A stretch of 64,000 nt of DNA, taken from NCBI RefSeq assembly GCF_000308515.1, contig NZ_BAFV01000058.1, positions 62,001 through 126,000 on the forward strand. Reading direction: 5' to 3'. Below the pieces are notes generated by a model. It did not search any database, was not told where the DNA came from, and saw only the letters and a program-made list of their open reading frames with translations. The position numbers and the translations under genes were made by a program. Below, piece by piece: positions 1 to 8,659 of the stretch (its first letter is position 1; every line of letters begins with the position of its first letter). Source of the DNA: Nocardia carnea NBRC 14403 (GTDB taxonomy: Bacteria > Actinomycetota > Actinomycetes > Mycobacteriales > Mycobacteriaceae).

Positions 1-42
1 TACCCGACTACGAGCCCTCGACGATCCGACCGAGGAGACGTG

Positions 43-1392
43 ATGAGCACACCGCAGGACCCACGCAACCCCGACGAGACGCCGCGCGACGCCGGCGAGA
101 CGCCGCAACAGCACAACCGGCCACCACAGTCCGAGGGCGGGCCGGCACAACATCACGCTGAGCCACCGGTGGACAGGGACTCCGGGACCGGCGGTCACCG
201 TCCCGGCGAGCAAGCGTCGGGCGGTCGGACCCGCGAAACTCCGGACGAACCGTTCGTCACACCCGCTGCCCCGCAACCGCCGGACCATACGCAGACCCCC
301 GGGCACAGCCCTCAGCCACCGGACGAACCTGCCGCCGCGGCCGGCGCCCCGCAGCCCCCTTCGCAGTCCGGTGATCAGCCCGGCTCAGGTACTGAACCGG
401 GCCGTGCCGGAGAGGATCGGCCGGTCGGTGGCGAGACGCCGAGATCTTCCGAGGACCCACCCACCGAATACCTCCCGAAGATCCTGCACCGTGAGTCGTC
501 CGGTTCGAGCCGGGCCGCCGCCGGACCGGAGAGCCACGAGCCCGGCGTGAGCAGCCCCGCGGACGACCATCCGACACAAATGTTGCCCAAACAGTCCGAG
601 CAACCGGGTGCACCCGGCGCCGAGGCGCCGCGAATGGACAAGGGGACCGCGGCCTACACCCACGGGTGGCAGCCGGGTTCGTCCGAACAACAGCCGGGGC
701 AACAGCCGATGGGCGAGGTCCCACCGCAGGCGTGGTCCGCGCGGCCGGAGGAGCAGGAACCGGGGCAGGCCTGGCAACCCCAGTCACCCGGTCAGCCCGG
801 CTACTCCCAGTCCGGTGGCACTCCGTATCCGCCGCCCGGCGCATACGGCAGTCGACCCGGACAGCCCGGAGATCAATCCGGTTGGGGCGCCGACCAGCCA
901 GGACAGCAGGGCTGGGGTGGTGGGCAGCCCGGATGGGGAGCCGATCGACCCGGGCAACAGGGCTGGGGTAATGAACAACCCGGACAGCAGGGCTGGGGTC
1001 ACGAACAACCCGGGCAGCCCGGATGGGGCGGGCAGCAAGGGTGGAGCGGCGCCCAGCCCCCGCAGCAAGGCTGGGGCGGCGGCCGACAACCCGGCGGCTA
1101 TCCCGCCTACCCGCAGCAGCCGTACCAGCCCTATGGCGCCACCCAGGAACCGGAACGCTCCGGACCACAGGTCCTGTCGATCATCGGTTTCGTCTGCGCC
1201 GCAGTCTCACTGCTGTTCTGCCCACTCCTGTTCGGTATCGCCGGTATCGCACTCGGCGTCATCGGGCATATCCGCGGCGAATCCCTCGGAAAATGGGCAG
1301 CCATCGCGGCCGGCGTATGCCTGATCATCGGAGTGATCCTGGCCTTGGCGCTCTCCGGAATGGACATGGTCCCCATCGAGTCAGTGAGTTAG
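43..1392 (+). CDS. Pro/Gly/Gln-rich protein with C-terminal DUF4190 membrane domain
   Basis: About 449 residues. Residues 1-370 are a low-complexity tail rich in Pro, Gly, Gln, Glu and Ser. A run of imperfect repeats built on Gln-Gly-Trp-Gly lies near residues 285-350. The last 75 residues form two hydrophobic helices (beginning LSIIGFVCAA and WAAIAAGVCL) separated by a short basic loop, as in DUF4190. This is a known layout in actinobacterial membrane proteins of unknown function, with the disordered tail probably cytoplasmic. ATG at 43 is preferred over the GTG at 40 because GAGGAG (32-37) lies 5 nt before it. No enzyme motif is visible. Confidence 0.85.
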   Translation: MSTPQDPRNPDETPRDAGETPQQHNRPPQSEGGPAQHHAEPPVDRDSGTGGHRPGEQASGGRTRETPDEPFVTPAAPQPPDHTQTPGHSPQPPDEPAAAAGAPQPPSQSGDQPGSGTEPGRAGEDRPVGGETPRSSEDPPTEYLPKILHRESSGSSRAAAGPESHEPGVSSPADDHPTQMLPKQSEQPGAPGAEAPRMDKGTAAYTHGWQPGSSEQQPGQQPMGEVPPQAWSARPEEQEPGQAWQPQSPGQPGYSQSGGTPYPPPGAYGSRPGQPGDQSGWGADQPGQQGWGGGQPGWGADRPGQQGWGNEQPGQQGWGHEQPGQPGWGGQQGWSGAQPPQQGWGGGRQPGGYPAYPQQPYQPYGATQEPERSGPQVLSIIGFVCAAVSLLFCPLLFGIAGIALGVIGHIRGESLGKWAAIAAGVCLIIGVILALALSGMDMVPIESVS

Positions 1393-1566
1393 GGCCCGGG
1401 CCGACCGGCGCTCCCCGGTTCCGGTGGGTGCATCGCCGGGCGGTTTCTCGAGCAACATCGAGACGCCGCGTCGAACGAGCTCGGTCCTACTCACTCCCGT
1501 GGCCGCGGCCTCCTGATCCAACCGGATCAGCAACTCCGCCGGCGGGCACACCCTGGTCTTGTGCAT
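1381..1566 (-). CDS. Small ribbon-helix-helix-like protein
   Basis: A 61-residue ORF. After the start MHKTRV comes a short strand-like segment, then ELLIRLDQEAAATGVSRTEL and VRRGVSMLLEK, the pattern of a CopG/MetJ-type ribbon-helix-helix DNA-binding domain. The C-terminus is charged and probably disordered. The internal ATG at 1566 is preferred because the family begins right at the strand; no clear Shine-Dalgarno sequence is visible. Its 3' end overlaps the end of the DUF4190 gene by 12 bp, tail to tail. No toxin partner is adjacent. It could be a lone transcription factor, an orphan antitoxin or a spurious ORF. Confidence 0.4.
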   Translation of the reverse strand: MHKTRVCPPAELLIRLDQEAAATGVSRTELVRRGVSMLLEKPPGDAPTGTGERRSARALTH

Positions 1567-1666
1567 GCCGTAAAAGGTATCGGTGCCTGAGCTGTGGGCC
1601 GGATAGGGTCCACCTATGCCTATCAAGGACCATCACCGGCCGGCGACCGGGAAGCGGAGCGCGTAG

Positions 1667-2584
1667 ATGTCGCAGCGGGAGCTGGTGGTTCTGGGTACCG
1701 CCAGTCAAGTGCCGACCGCGCACCGTAACCACAACGGGTATGTGCTGCGGTGGGGCGGCGAGGCGGTCCTGTTCGACCCCGGTGAGGGCACGCAGCGGCA
1801 GATGATCCACGCCGGGATTTCCGCGACCGGCCTGACCCGGATAGCGATAACCCACTTCCACGGCGACCACAGTCTCGGGCTGGCCGGGGTGATGCAGCGC
1901 ATCAATCTGGACCGTGTCCCGCACCCGATCGACGCCTACTATCCGGCGTCGGGTCAGCGGTATTTCGACAACCTGTGCGATGCCACCGCCTACCATCGCA
2001 CCGTCGAACTGCGGTCGCACCCGATCAACGAACCGGGCCTACTATCGGCTCCCGGTGCGCCTTTCCACCTCACAGCCGCCCGGCTCGACCATCCGGTGGA
2101 GGCCTTCGGCTACCGGATCACCGAACCCGATTACCACGCCATCCTGCCCGACCGGCTCGCCGAGCTCGGTCTGTCCGGTCCGCTCGTCGGCCGGTTGCAG
2201 CGGGAGGGCACGATCACCTGGCAGGGCCGCACGGTTCAGCTGACGGAGGTCAGTACGATCCGGCGCGGTCAGAGCTTCGCGTTCGTCATGGACACCCGGA
2301 TCTGCCCGGCGGCCCGCGAACTCGCCGCCGATGTCGACATGCTGGTCATCGAGGCAACTTTCCGCGACGCCGATGCCCACCTCGCTGCCGAGCACGGCCA
2401 TCTCACCGCGGGCCAGGCGGCCCGCATCGCGGCCGAAGCCGGGGCACGAACCCTGGTGCTGACCCATTTCTCCCAGCGCTACCGCACGCTGGACGACCAC
2501 CTCGTCGAAGCGCGCCGGGAATTCGCCGGGGAAATCGTGATCGCCACCGACCTCACCCGCATCCCCCTGCCACCTCGCCGCTGA
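1667..2584 (+). CDS. rnz: Ribonuclease Z (tRNA 3'-processing endonuclease)
   Basis: A 305-residue metallo-beta-lactamase-fold endonuclease that removes 3' trailers from tRNA precursors. The N-terminal LVVLGTASQVPTAHRNHNGY and the zinc-binding motif THFHGDH (residues 62-68) are the tRNase Z signature; a second ligand motif, LTHFSQRY, lies near residue 264. Length is normal for the short bacterial form. The gene stands alone between the small RHH-like ORF and the convergent HxlR gene. The reading frame continues open for 42 codons after the TGA stop (see the tail entry). Confidence 0.93.
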   Translation: MSQRELVVLGTASQVPTAHRNHNGYVLRWGGEAVLFDPGEGTQRQMIHAGISATGLTRIAITHFHGDHSLGLAGVMQRINLDRVPHPIDAYYPASGQRYFDNLCDATAYHRTVELRSHPINEPGLLSAPGAPFHLTAARLDHPVEAFGYRITEPDYHAILPDRLAELGLSGPLVGRLQREGTITWQGRTVQLTEVSTIRRGQSFAFVMDTRICPAARELAADVDMLVIEATFRDADAHLAAEHGHLTAGQAARIAAEAGARTLVLTHFSQRYRTLDDHLVEARREFAGEIVIATDLTRIPLPPRR

Positions 2585-2713
2585 CCAACCGCCGACGGGC
2601 CGGCCATCGAGGATCCACCGGAACCGGCCTGGGATCCCGATGCGGAGACCGAGGAATCGGAGATCCACGCGACCATCTGCCGAGCCCTGCGGGAGCTGCA
2701 CCCGCCCCGGTAA
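2585..2713 (+). other. Open, coding-like tail in the rnz frame after its stop
   Basis: The frame directly after the rnz TGA (2582-2584) stays open for 42 codons, to TAA at 2711-2713. It has high GC at third positions and an acidic coding-like composition (IEDPPEPAWDPDAETEESE, then a helix-like HATICRALRELH). There is no ATG, GTG or TTG inside to start a separate gene. It may be a former C-terminal extension cut off by a new stop, a stop-codon readthrough product, or chance. Confidence 0.3.
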
Positions 2714-2756
2714 CGACCCCGCGACGGGCGGTGGCTCCACAGCCGCCCAGCCAGAT

Positions 2757-2776
2757 GCGACAGCTATAGCTATCGC
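2757..2776. repeat. 20-bp palindrome downstream of rnz and the HxlR gene
   Basis: GCGAcAGCTA followed directly by TAGCTaTCGC: ten-base arms, one mismatch, no spacer. It lies between the convergent rnz and HxlR genes. The absence of a loop makes it a poor terminator hairpin, so a protein-binding site is equally possible. Confidence 0.4.
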
Positions 2777-2812
2777 AGTGCTGTGGCGACAAGGCGGCGC
2801 GGCCGATGCACG

Positions 2813-3274
2813 CTACACCGCCGCGTCTGCGAGTTCGGTGGATTCGCTGTCGAACCGCGTGCGGTGGTCTTGGACTTCGTCCATGTGGGCTTGGGCCCAG
2901 ACCTTGATACCGCGGATCACTTCGTGCAGGGACAGGCCCAGGTCGGTCAGTTCGTAGGTGACCGTGACGGGCACGGTAGGGGTGACCGTGCGGGTGACCA
3001 GGCCGTCGCGTTCGAGGGAGCGCAATGTCTGGGTGAGCATCTTCTGGCTGACTCCGGCCAGCCGCCGGGCCAGTTCGGAGTAGCGCATGGCCCGAGGTTC
3101 GCCGGCGCACTGTCCTGCCGGGTGGGGACCGTCGCTGCCGAGTGCCGCGAGCACCAGCGCCACCCATTTGCCGGAGATCCGTTCGAGCAGCTGCCGGCTG
3201 GGGCAGTCCGCGAAGAACGCGTCGTAATCGGCCTTTTGCTGGGCCCGCTGCTGCGCCGCCGTCATCGTCGCCAT
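2813..3274 (-). CDS. HxlR/DUF24-family transcriptional regulator
   Basis: 153 residues with the HxlR winged-helix pattern: FFADCPSRQLLERISGKW near the N-terminus, then LARRLAGVSQKMLTQTLRSL as recognition helix and DGLVTRTVTPTVPVTVTYELTDLG as wing. The Cys-Pro just before the winged helix matches the redox- or electrophile-sensing cysteine of characterised DUF24 regulators such as YodB and HypR. The gene is divergent from a medium-chain reductase and probably controls both through the repeats between them. ATG at 3274 has a GGAAGG-like Shine-Dalgarno sequence; an in-frame ATG at 3265 is an alternative. Confidence 0.85.
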   Translation of the reverse strand: MATMTAAQQRAQQKADYDAFFADCPSRQLLERISGKWVALVLAALGSDGPHPAGQCAGEPRAMRYSELARRLAGVSQKMLTQTLRSLERDGLVTRTVTPTVPVTVTYELTDLGLSLHEVIRGIKVWAQAHMDEVQDHRTRFDSESTELADAAV

Positions 3275-3350
3275 GACCGCACCTTCCTACTTTCGGGTGA
3301 GTTACGCACTTCTGAGTGCCTACTTCCCGTTGGAGAGTTACCTATCCATT

Positions 3351-3377
3351 CTGGAGTAACAACACCGATTACTCCAG
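3351..3377. promoter_or_regulatory. Inverted-repeat operator candidate, HxlR/reductase promoter
   Basis: CTGGAGTAA (3351-3359) and TTACTCCAG (3369-3377) form perfect 9-bp arms around a 9-nt spacer, ending at the Shine-Dalgarno sequence of the reductase gene. Related half-sites (GTGAGTTAC, TGGAGAGTTAC) occur upstream at 3297-3341. Bound HxlR would block both promoter clearance and ribosome access. Inferred from position and symmetry only. Confidence 0.6.
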
Positions 3378-3387
3378 AGGAGACGCA

Positions 3388-4296
3388 ATGTCCACCACAT
3401 TCCGTACCGCAGTCATCCGCATCCCGGGAGGTCCCGATTCGATCGAGTTCATCGATGTGCCGGTCGTAGAACCCGGACCCGGCCAGGTCCGGGTCGCGAT
3501 CGCCGGTACCTCCGTCAACCCCGTCGACCTGGCTCTCACCGCCGGTGTCTTCCATCAGATGGGGGTGATCAACCAGCCCGACCACACCGGCCTGGGCACC
3601 GATTTCGCGGGCATCGTCGAGGCCGTCGGCCCGGATGTGGATATAGCGGTCGGCAGCCGGGTCGCGGGTACGGTCGACGGATTCGATCGCGATTTCGGTA
3701 CCTACGCCGAGCAACTCGTCGTACCGGCAAGCGATATCGCGGTGGTGCCCGACGAGCTCGAATTGACCGCGGCGGCCACGGTCCCGCTCAACGGCCTGAC
3801 CGCGGCGCAGCTGGTGGATCTGCTCGGCGAAGGCGGCGGGCGCAGCCTGCTGGTGACCGGGGCGGCGGGTGCGGTCGGCGGGTATGTCGTCACGCTGGCC
3901 CAGGACCGGGGTTGGAAGGTCACCGGACTGGCCCGGACGCAGGATGAGGAGTTCGTCCGCAGTCTCGGAGCCGATTTCACGACCGCGGCGATATCGGGCT
4001 GGGACGCGGTGGCCGATACCGCTGTTTTCCAGGAGAAAGCCCTTCCGCTGGTCCGCGACGGCGGTGTGTTGGTCGGTGTCCGGCCGGGCGGCGAACCACC
4101 CGCCGAACGCGGTATCACCGTGCGCGCAGTGTCGGTACGTCCCGACGGCGACCGGTTGGCCGCGTTGTTGAAGGACACGGTGACCGGCCGGCTCCCGGCG
4201 CGGGTCCATGCTGTCGTCCCGCTGGACCGAGTCGCCGAGGCCCACCGGACGGTCGCGGAGGGCGGTATTCGCGGTAGGTACGTCCTTCAGCCCTGA
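3388..4296 (+). CDS. NADP-dependent medium-chain (quinone-oxidoreductase-like) reductase
   Basis: 302 residues of the zinc-independent MDR superfamily. The N-terminal GroES-like domain contains GTSVNPVDLAL and GLGTDFAGIVEAVG; the Rossmann domain has TGAAGAVGGYVVTLAQ. No structural zinc cysteines are present. Such enzymes reduce quinones or enones with NADPH. ATG at 3388 is used because AGAGGAG lies 5-6 nt upstream and the protein then begins at the conserved first strand. Pairing with a Cys-containing HxlR regulator suggests inducible detoxification of electrophiles; the substrate is not determinable. Confidence 0.85.
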   Translation: MSTTFRTAVIRIPGGPDSIEFIDVPVVEPGPGQVRVAIAGTSVNPVDLALTAGVFHQMGVINQPDHTGLGTDFAGIVEAVGPDVDIAVGSRVAGTVDGFDRDFGTYAEQLVVPASDIAVVPDELELTAAATVPLNGLTAAQLVDLLGEGGGRSLLVTGAAGAVGGYVVTLAQDRGWKVTGLARTQDEEFVRSLGADFTTAAISGWDAVADTAVFQEKALPLVRDGGVLVGVRPGGEPPAERGITVRAVSVRPDGDRLAALLKDTVTGRLPARVHAVVPLDRVAEAHRTVAEGGIRGRYVLQP

Positions 4297-4305
4297 GCTG
4301 GGTAC

Positions 4306-4330
4306 CGGTCCCGGCACCACGCCGGGACCG
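4306..4330. terminator. Bidirectional terminator hairpin
   Basis: CGGTCCCGGC, a 5-nt loop, then GCCGGGACCG: ten perfect pairs, midway between the convergent reductase gene and the CHAT operon. There is no T-tract, which is common for actinobacterial terminators. Confidence 0.7.
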
Positions 4331-4347
4331 ACCGGCCCACTCGACTG

Positions 4348-5706
4348 TCAGGTGGTGAAGGTCGCGAAGGACGACCACAGCAGCGGTGAGTGTTCGACGG
4401 CACCGGTCGAGCGCCAGCGATCCAACCGTTCGCGCTGCCAGGCGGTGAGCGTGGGGACCGGGTCGTCTGTGTCGTGGGCGGCGTCCACGGCACAGATCGT
4501 GTCCTGGAGCGGGGCAGCATCGGGAGCGGCGCCGAAGCGCTGGAAGGCGAGGTCGGTCGGGAGGGGCCAGCGGGTGGCGGTGACCAGTTCCGCACCGCCG
4601 GTGACCATGGCGGCGATCAACCCGAGCGCTTCGGTGAATCGCAGATCGCCGCCACTTTCGCAGGCGATCAGCGCGACCCGGGCGGGTATCGGCCAGAGTT
4701 CGTTACCGGCAACGGGTTCCGATTCCAGAGTGTAGGTGCCGAGCAGGAGGTCTTTCGCGGAAAGCGGGCGGTGGTCGCGTTGCGGTTCGGCGAACCCCAC
4801 GGTGTCCGCGGTGCAGGCCAGATGCAGTTCGGTGTTCTCGCTCTGCCCCGATTCCGGGGAGGCCGCGGTGACATGCCCGACATAGATCAACCGGGACGCG
4901 CCGGCGCGCAGGGTTTCGGAAAGCCAGTGGCGATCGAGGTCGGTGCGGCGGAAAACAGCCTGCGGCTCCGGGACAACGGGGCGCAGCCGACCGGCGGCGA
5001 GGTGGCCGGCCATGCGCGCGGTAAGCGGTGTCGGCCGGTCCATCCGGCCCAGGACCGAACCGAGCGCGGAATCGGCACGGAATCCGGGCACCCGGGGGTC
5101 GAGGACCGCGACCACCGGCAGGTCACGCGAGGCGGGCCACGAGCGCGGAACCCGCACCGGTGCGTGCACGATCCCGGCCGGAACCAGCAGGCTGATATCG
5201 GCGATATCGATCAGGCGTACGTCGGGGGCCGGGGCGAGGATCTCCCACGGCACCTGCGCGACCCGCGGCGAGGGCTGCAACCGGATATGCGGGCGCACAC
5301 CACGCTGATACAGCTCGTACAACTGGCCGGCCAGGTCGTAGGGCAGTAGCGCGCGGGACAGGTCGCGGGCGAGCTCGTATTCGGTGCCGGGCGCGGCGAA
5401 TGCCCCGGTGGTGAGCGCTTTCTCGAGGCCACCGGCCACTTCCGGGACGGGTAGCGCCGCGGACAGGTTGCCGATGACCGCGTCGATATCGTCGCCGGGC
5501 AACACGGTCACACCCGGCAGCGCGGACCCGTCGGTCCACTGCCAGGACATGTAGAGATCGCCGGCATCGGCCATCCGGACCACTACGGTCGGCCGGTCAC
5601 CCATCAGCCCCTCCGCCGGTCGAGCGGTCATCTCGGCCGCCACCCCGCTGTAGTGCATCACCGCGATCGCCGTGCTGTGCTCGGCAATCGCCGCCGCGGG
5701 GCTCAT
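4348..5706 (-). CDS. CHAT-domain (caspase-like) protease
   Basis: 452 residues. The C-terminal two thirds form a CHAT domain, a caspase/separase-clan peptidase. The predicted catalytic His278 sits in LIYVGHVTA and Cys349 in ALIACESGGD, matching the family's His and Ala-Cys-Glu motifs, so activity is likely preserved. VPWEILAPAP is the usual CHAT entry strand. Residues 1-120 have no recognised domain. No signal peptide is present, so it acts in the cytoplasm. It is the last gene of a four-gene operon, 21 nt after the TPR gene. In characterised systems CHAT proteases are held inactive by TPR partners until a signal arrives; applying that here is inference. Target proteins are unknown. Confidence 0.85.
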   Translation of the reverse strand: MSPAAAIAEHSTAIAVMHYSGVAAEMTARPAEGLMGDRPTVVVRMADAGDLYMSWQWTDGSALPGVTVLPGDDIDAVIGNLSAALPVPEVAGGLEKALTTGAFAAPGTEYELARDLSRALLPYDLAGQLYELYQRGVRPHIRLQPSPRVAQVPWEILAPAPDVRLIDIADISLLVPAGIVHAPVRVPRSWPASRDLPVVAVLDPRVPGFRADSALGSVLGRMDRPTPLTARMAGHLAAGRLRPVVPEPQAVFRRTDLDRHWLSETLRAGASRLIYVGHVTAASPESGQSENTELHLACTADTVGFAEPQRDHRPLSAKDLLLGTYTLESEPVAGNELWPIPARVALIACESGGDLRFTEALGLIAAMVTGGAELVTATRWPLPTDLAFQRFGAAPDAAPLQDTICAVDAAHDTDDPVPTLTAWQRERLDRWRSTGAVEHSPLLWSSFATFTT

Positions 5707-5727
5707 AGTGCCGGCCGTGTCCTCGTT

Positions 5728-7242
5728 TCATGCCGGGATCACCCGATCCTCCCGGAATTTTCCGCCGTAGCGGTGTTCGGCCGCCTCGATGTAATCGGCG
5801 AGCGCGATCCGGGCGCCGGGTTCGACCGCGAGACGCGGCGGCGGCGCGACGGGCAGACCTGCGGAGGCAGCGACCTGGGCCAGTGCGGCGCCCAACTGCA
5901 GGGGTCCGGGCAGCTCGGTGACGGCGGGCGGATTCGGGGTGTCCAGCGGGAACTGCGGACGTTCGGGCGGTTGCACGCGGTCGATATCCAAGGTGGTTCC
6001 CGCGCACCGGGTTTCGATCAGATCGGCGAGCAACGCACCGTCCTGGCAGAGATGGGCGAAACGGAACGCCAGACGCATCGCGGGTTCCGCTATTTCCCGG
6101 TGCCATTGTTCGCGCCGGCTCCCGCTCGGCATGGTGTAGCGGACGGCGTCGATGGCGATCGTGGCCGTAACCGACAGTGCCCGCCCGAGAGCCACCAGTT
6201 CCGGGGCGGGCTCTTCCAGATCATCGATGACCATCTCCAGCAGCACCGCATGCCAGTAGTCGAGTTTGGCGCATTCGGTACCCAGTCCGCGCTCCGCATA
6301 GATGATGAACGAACCGTCCAGGAGCTGCTGGCCGGCACCGACCCTGCCGTACGCGAATTCGATGGTCGCAAGCCGGCATTGCAGCGCCGCAACGTCGAGC
6401 AGCGCACCGGAAGCCTGGAAATGGTCGAGGCTGCGCCGATACCATTCCTGCGCGCGATCGAGGTCACCTCGGCGTTCGGCGAGAAAACCGCGGATCTTCC
6501 AGCCGATTCCGGTCCGGTGGGAGAGCCCGGCCGGCTCGTGATACAGCTGGGCTGCCTCGACGAGTTCCTCGGCCTCGTCGAGCCGGTCCAGGCGCATGAA
6601 TATCTGGGCCAGGTTCTGCTGGGTGTCGGCGAGGGCGCTGTGGTTGCCGGCCTCGGTGAACGCCGTCAGCGCCTGCCGCGCGAAATCCACGCCGAGGTCG
6701 CGGCGGCCGGTTTCGAAGTAGGCGACGGCCAGATTCATCAACGAATAGCCGGCCAGTTCCGGGGCGAACCGCAGTGCGGTGTTCAGGGATTCGGTGGCGA
6801 TCTCGATCGCGCGGTTCCACTGCGCGCGATAGCTCGCGACGGCGGTCAGCGAGAGCAGGCACGATACGCGCAGGACACCGAGCTCGTCGGCGTCGGCGAG
6901 CAGCGCGCGGGCCTGTTCCAGCGCGTCCTGCGCCTCGTCCAGCGCACCGAGGTGCTGCAGGGCCTGCGAATAGTTGATCAGGGCGGAAGCCCGTTTTTCG
7001 ACGGCATCGCCGGGGATCTCGCCGAGCACGGCCCGGTACCGGGTCACGGCGCCCTCGTGATCGCCGAGTTCGTCGTACACACTGGCGGCGTTGACGAGGG
7101 CACTGGTCCGGACACCGTCGGTGGTGGTCTCCGCGGCGTGCTCGAAAATACGCAGCGCCTCGGTGAGATCGCCACGGTTGTGCGCGGCGGCGCCCTCGTG
7201 CAGGAGTTCCACGCCGGGCGGTTGATTCTCGGTTCGGCTCAT
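5728..7242 (-). CDS. TPR-repeat protein, probable partner of the CHAT protease
   Basis: 504 residues, mostly helical hairpins. Roughly seven or eight TPR-like units run from residue 10 to 290 (for example HNRGDLTEALRIFEHA, YDELGDHEGAVTRYRAVL and LGALDEAQDALEQARALL). The C-terminal 200 residues lack clear TPRs and include a Pro-rich stretch near 410. No enzymatic motif or membrane segment is visible. The start is 1 nt after the upstream stop and the CHAT gene begins 21 nt downstream, so the two are co-translated. The likely role is scaffold or sensor for the protease. Confidence 0.8.
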   Translation of the reverse strand: MSRTENQPPGVELLHEGAAAHNRGDLTEALRIFEHAAETTTDGVRTSALVNAASVYDELGDHEGAVTRYRAVLGEIPGDAVEKRASALINYSQALQHLGALDEAQDALEQARALLADADELGVLRVSCLLSLTAVASYRAQWNRAIEIATESLNTALRFAPELAGYSLMNLAVAYFETGRRDLGVDFARQALTAFTEAGNHSALADTQQNLAQIFMRLDRLDEAEELVEAAQLYHEPAGLSHRTGIGWKIRGFLAERRGDLDRAQEWYRRSLDHFQASGALLDVAALQCRLATIEFAYGRVGAGQQLLDGSFIIYAERGLGTECAKLDYWHAVLLEMVIDDLEEPAPELVALGRALSVTATIAIDAVRYTMPSGSRREQWHREIAEPAMRLAFRFAHLCQDGALLADLIETRCAGTTLDIDRVQPPERPQFPLDTPNPPAVTELPGPLQLGAALAQVAASAGLPVAPPPRLAVEPGARIALADYIEAAEHRYGGKFREDRVIPA

Positions 7243-7243
7243 C

Positions 7244-8659
7244 TCAGAAATCCGAGTCCTCCATCGCCGCAGTTACCTCCGACCGAAGTGGTGCGATATC
7301 GGCAAGTGAGTTGCCGGCGGAGTCCGCGAACTCGCCGGTTCCGAAAGGTTCGGCGGGGTTGACCTCAGCAGACCGGGCCGCGGCCAGTCGGAGCCTGTTC
7401 CGCGCCAGTTCGCGTACCGCCCGCCGCCGCTCGGCATCGACCGATGTACCCGTAATCCCCTGTGCAACAGTATTATCGATTTCCTCATCCACGCCAGAGG
7501 TCGGTCGCTCGACAGCCGAGGAGGGTTGCGGCGGCTCGACCGGATCAACGCCGTGCGGGCGACCCACCGGCTCCGGCTGCGCGTCGGGATCGGCCACATT
7601 CCGGGCGACCCGCGAGTCCGCATGCGCGCCCGAATCGGCGGCGTCAGGACGGTCGTCGGCTGACGCCCTGGGCGACGAACCAGGTGGGCGATTGGACGCC
7701 CGGGAGTGGCCCAGCGGCGTACCCGTCCCCGCCGGTGCGCTGCGTCCCACACCCGGCACATAGATCTCCACACCCAGCACCGCGTCCGTCGGTTCCGCGG
7801 TCTCGCCCGTCCAGGCGTCACCGTTCAGTTCCAAGGCGACGTCTAAGAATCCGTCCCGAGTGCGGATCAGGGCGTGTGGCCGCAGATAGCCGGGCAGTTC
7901 CGCGGGGACTCCGGGGGCGGCGACCGCATGTACCCGGGCAACCGTGCGGCCCGCTGCCCGGAACAACTCCCACGACACGGCACGCTCGGAAGCATCGACA
8001 ACGCCGGCCGGACAGTACCGCCAATCCCAGCCGGCGGTACCGCGACCGAGCACCAGATCCGCGCCCCGCGATGGGTTCGGCCCTGCGGCGAGTGCGTACT
8101 CGTCGGCACGCGCGGTGGTCCACTCGCGTGCTCCCGTGTCCCGGCCGATGTCTCGATCGCCGGTGGGTCCGGCCGAGACCTCGTCGACGCCGGCGGCAGG
8201 CGGCGAATCCGCACCGTCGACCACGCTTTCGCAGAACTCCGTCAGCTCGCCGATTTCGCTGTCCAGCAGTTCCGGGTCCAGCGCGGCGATATCGTCGATG
8301 GTCGAGGCGGGCCACCAGCGCGCCGCCCAGTGGGCGTAGGCGAGACGACGGACCGCTGTCGCGAGATCGGGGTTGCCGGGCCGGACGGGGAGGTCCACCG
8401 GCTCGGTGTACGCGTCGGCAGCGAGTGCGACGTCGGCGCCGTAGAGCGCCCACAGCCATTCCTGTGCGGTCTCGAGATCGTGCAGGGCTGCCGCCGCGAC
8501 TCGCTGCCCGGCCGTCAGACTCCAGGTGAGATAGCCACCCGACACTTCGAGGACTGCCGTATCCACGCCCGGGTCGGGGTCGGCCGCGGTCGGAGCACCG
8601 GGTGGGCCGATGAGCCACAGATCCGGTCGTAATCGCCGGATACGCACCGTATCGGCCAT
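7244..8659 (-). CDS. Conserved operon protein of unknown function (CHAT-TPR operon)
   Basis: 471 residues, not recognised. The first 130 residues (starting MADTVRIRRLRPDLWLIGPP) and residues 200-300 look globular, with a Trp-rich segment GTAGWDWRYCPAG and a beta-rich stretch ALIRTRDGFLDVALELNG. Residues 310-410 are a Pro/Ala/Asp-rich linker, followed by an acidic helical tail. The start at 8659 overlaps the upstream stop by one base (TGATG), so translation is coupled. An in-frame extension to 8866 lies inside the upstream gene and is unlikely. Context suggests a sensor or substrate-recognition part of the CHAT-TPR system. Confidence 0.7.
   Translation of the reverse strand: MADTVRIRRLRPDLWLIGPPGAPTAADPDPGVDTAVLEVSGGYLTWSLTAGQRVAAAALHDLETAQEWLWALYGADVALAADAYTEPVDLPVRPGNPDLATAVRRLAYAHWAARWWPASTIDDIAALDPELLDSEIGELTEFCESVVDGADSPPAAGVDEVSAGPTGDRDIGRDTGAREWTTARADEYALAAGPNPSRGADLVLGRGTAGWDWRYCPAGVVDASERAVSWELFRAAGRTVARVHAVAAPGVPAELPGYLRPHALIRTRDGFLDVALELNGDAWTGETAEPTDAVLGVEIYVPGVGRSAPAGTGTPLGHSRASNRPPGSSPRASADDRPDAADSGAHADSRVARNVADPDAQPEPVGRPHGVDPVEPPQPSSAVERPTSGVDEEIDNTVAQGITGTSVDAERRRAVRELARNRLRLAAARSAEVNPAEPFGTGEFADSAGNSLADIAPLRSEVTAAMEDSDF

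Noticed and set aside
257..1168. Long antisense ORF (about 300 codons) under the DUF4190 gene
   Set aside because: Arg/Pro/Ala-rich translation with no domain, a shadow of the low-complexity forward gene in high-GC DNA.
5653..7362. 569-codon forward ORF opposite the TPR gene
   Set aside because: The minus-strand TPR repeats are clear; the forward translation has no motif.
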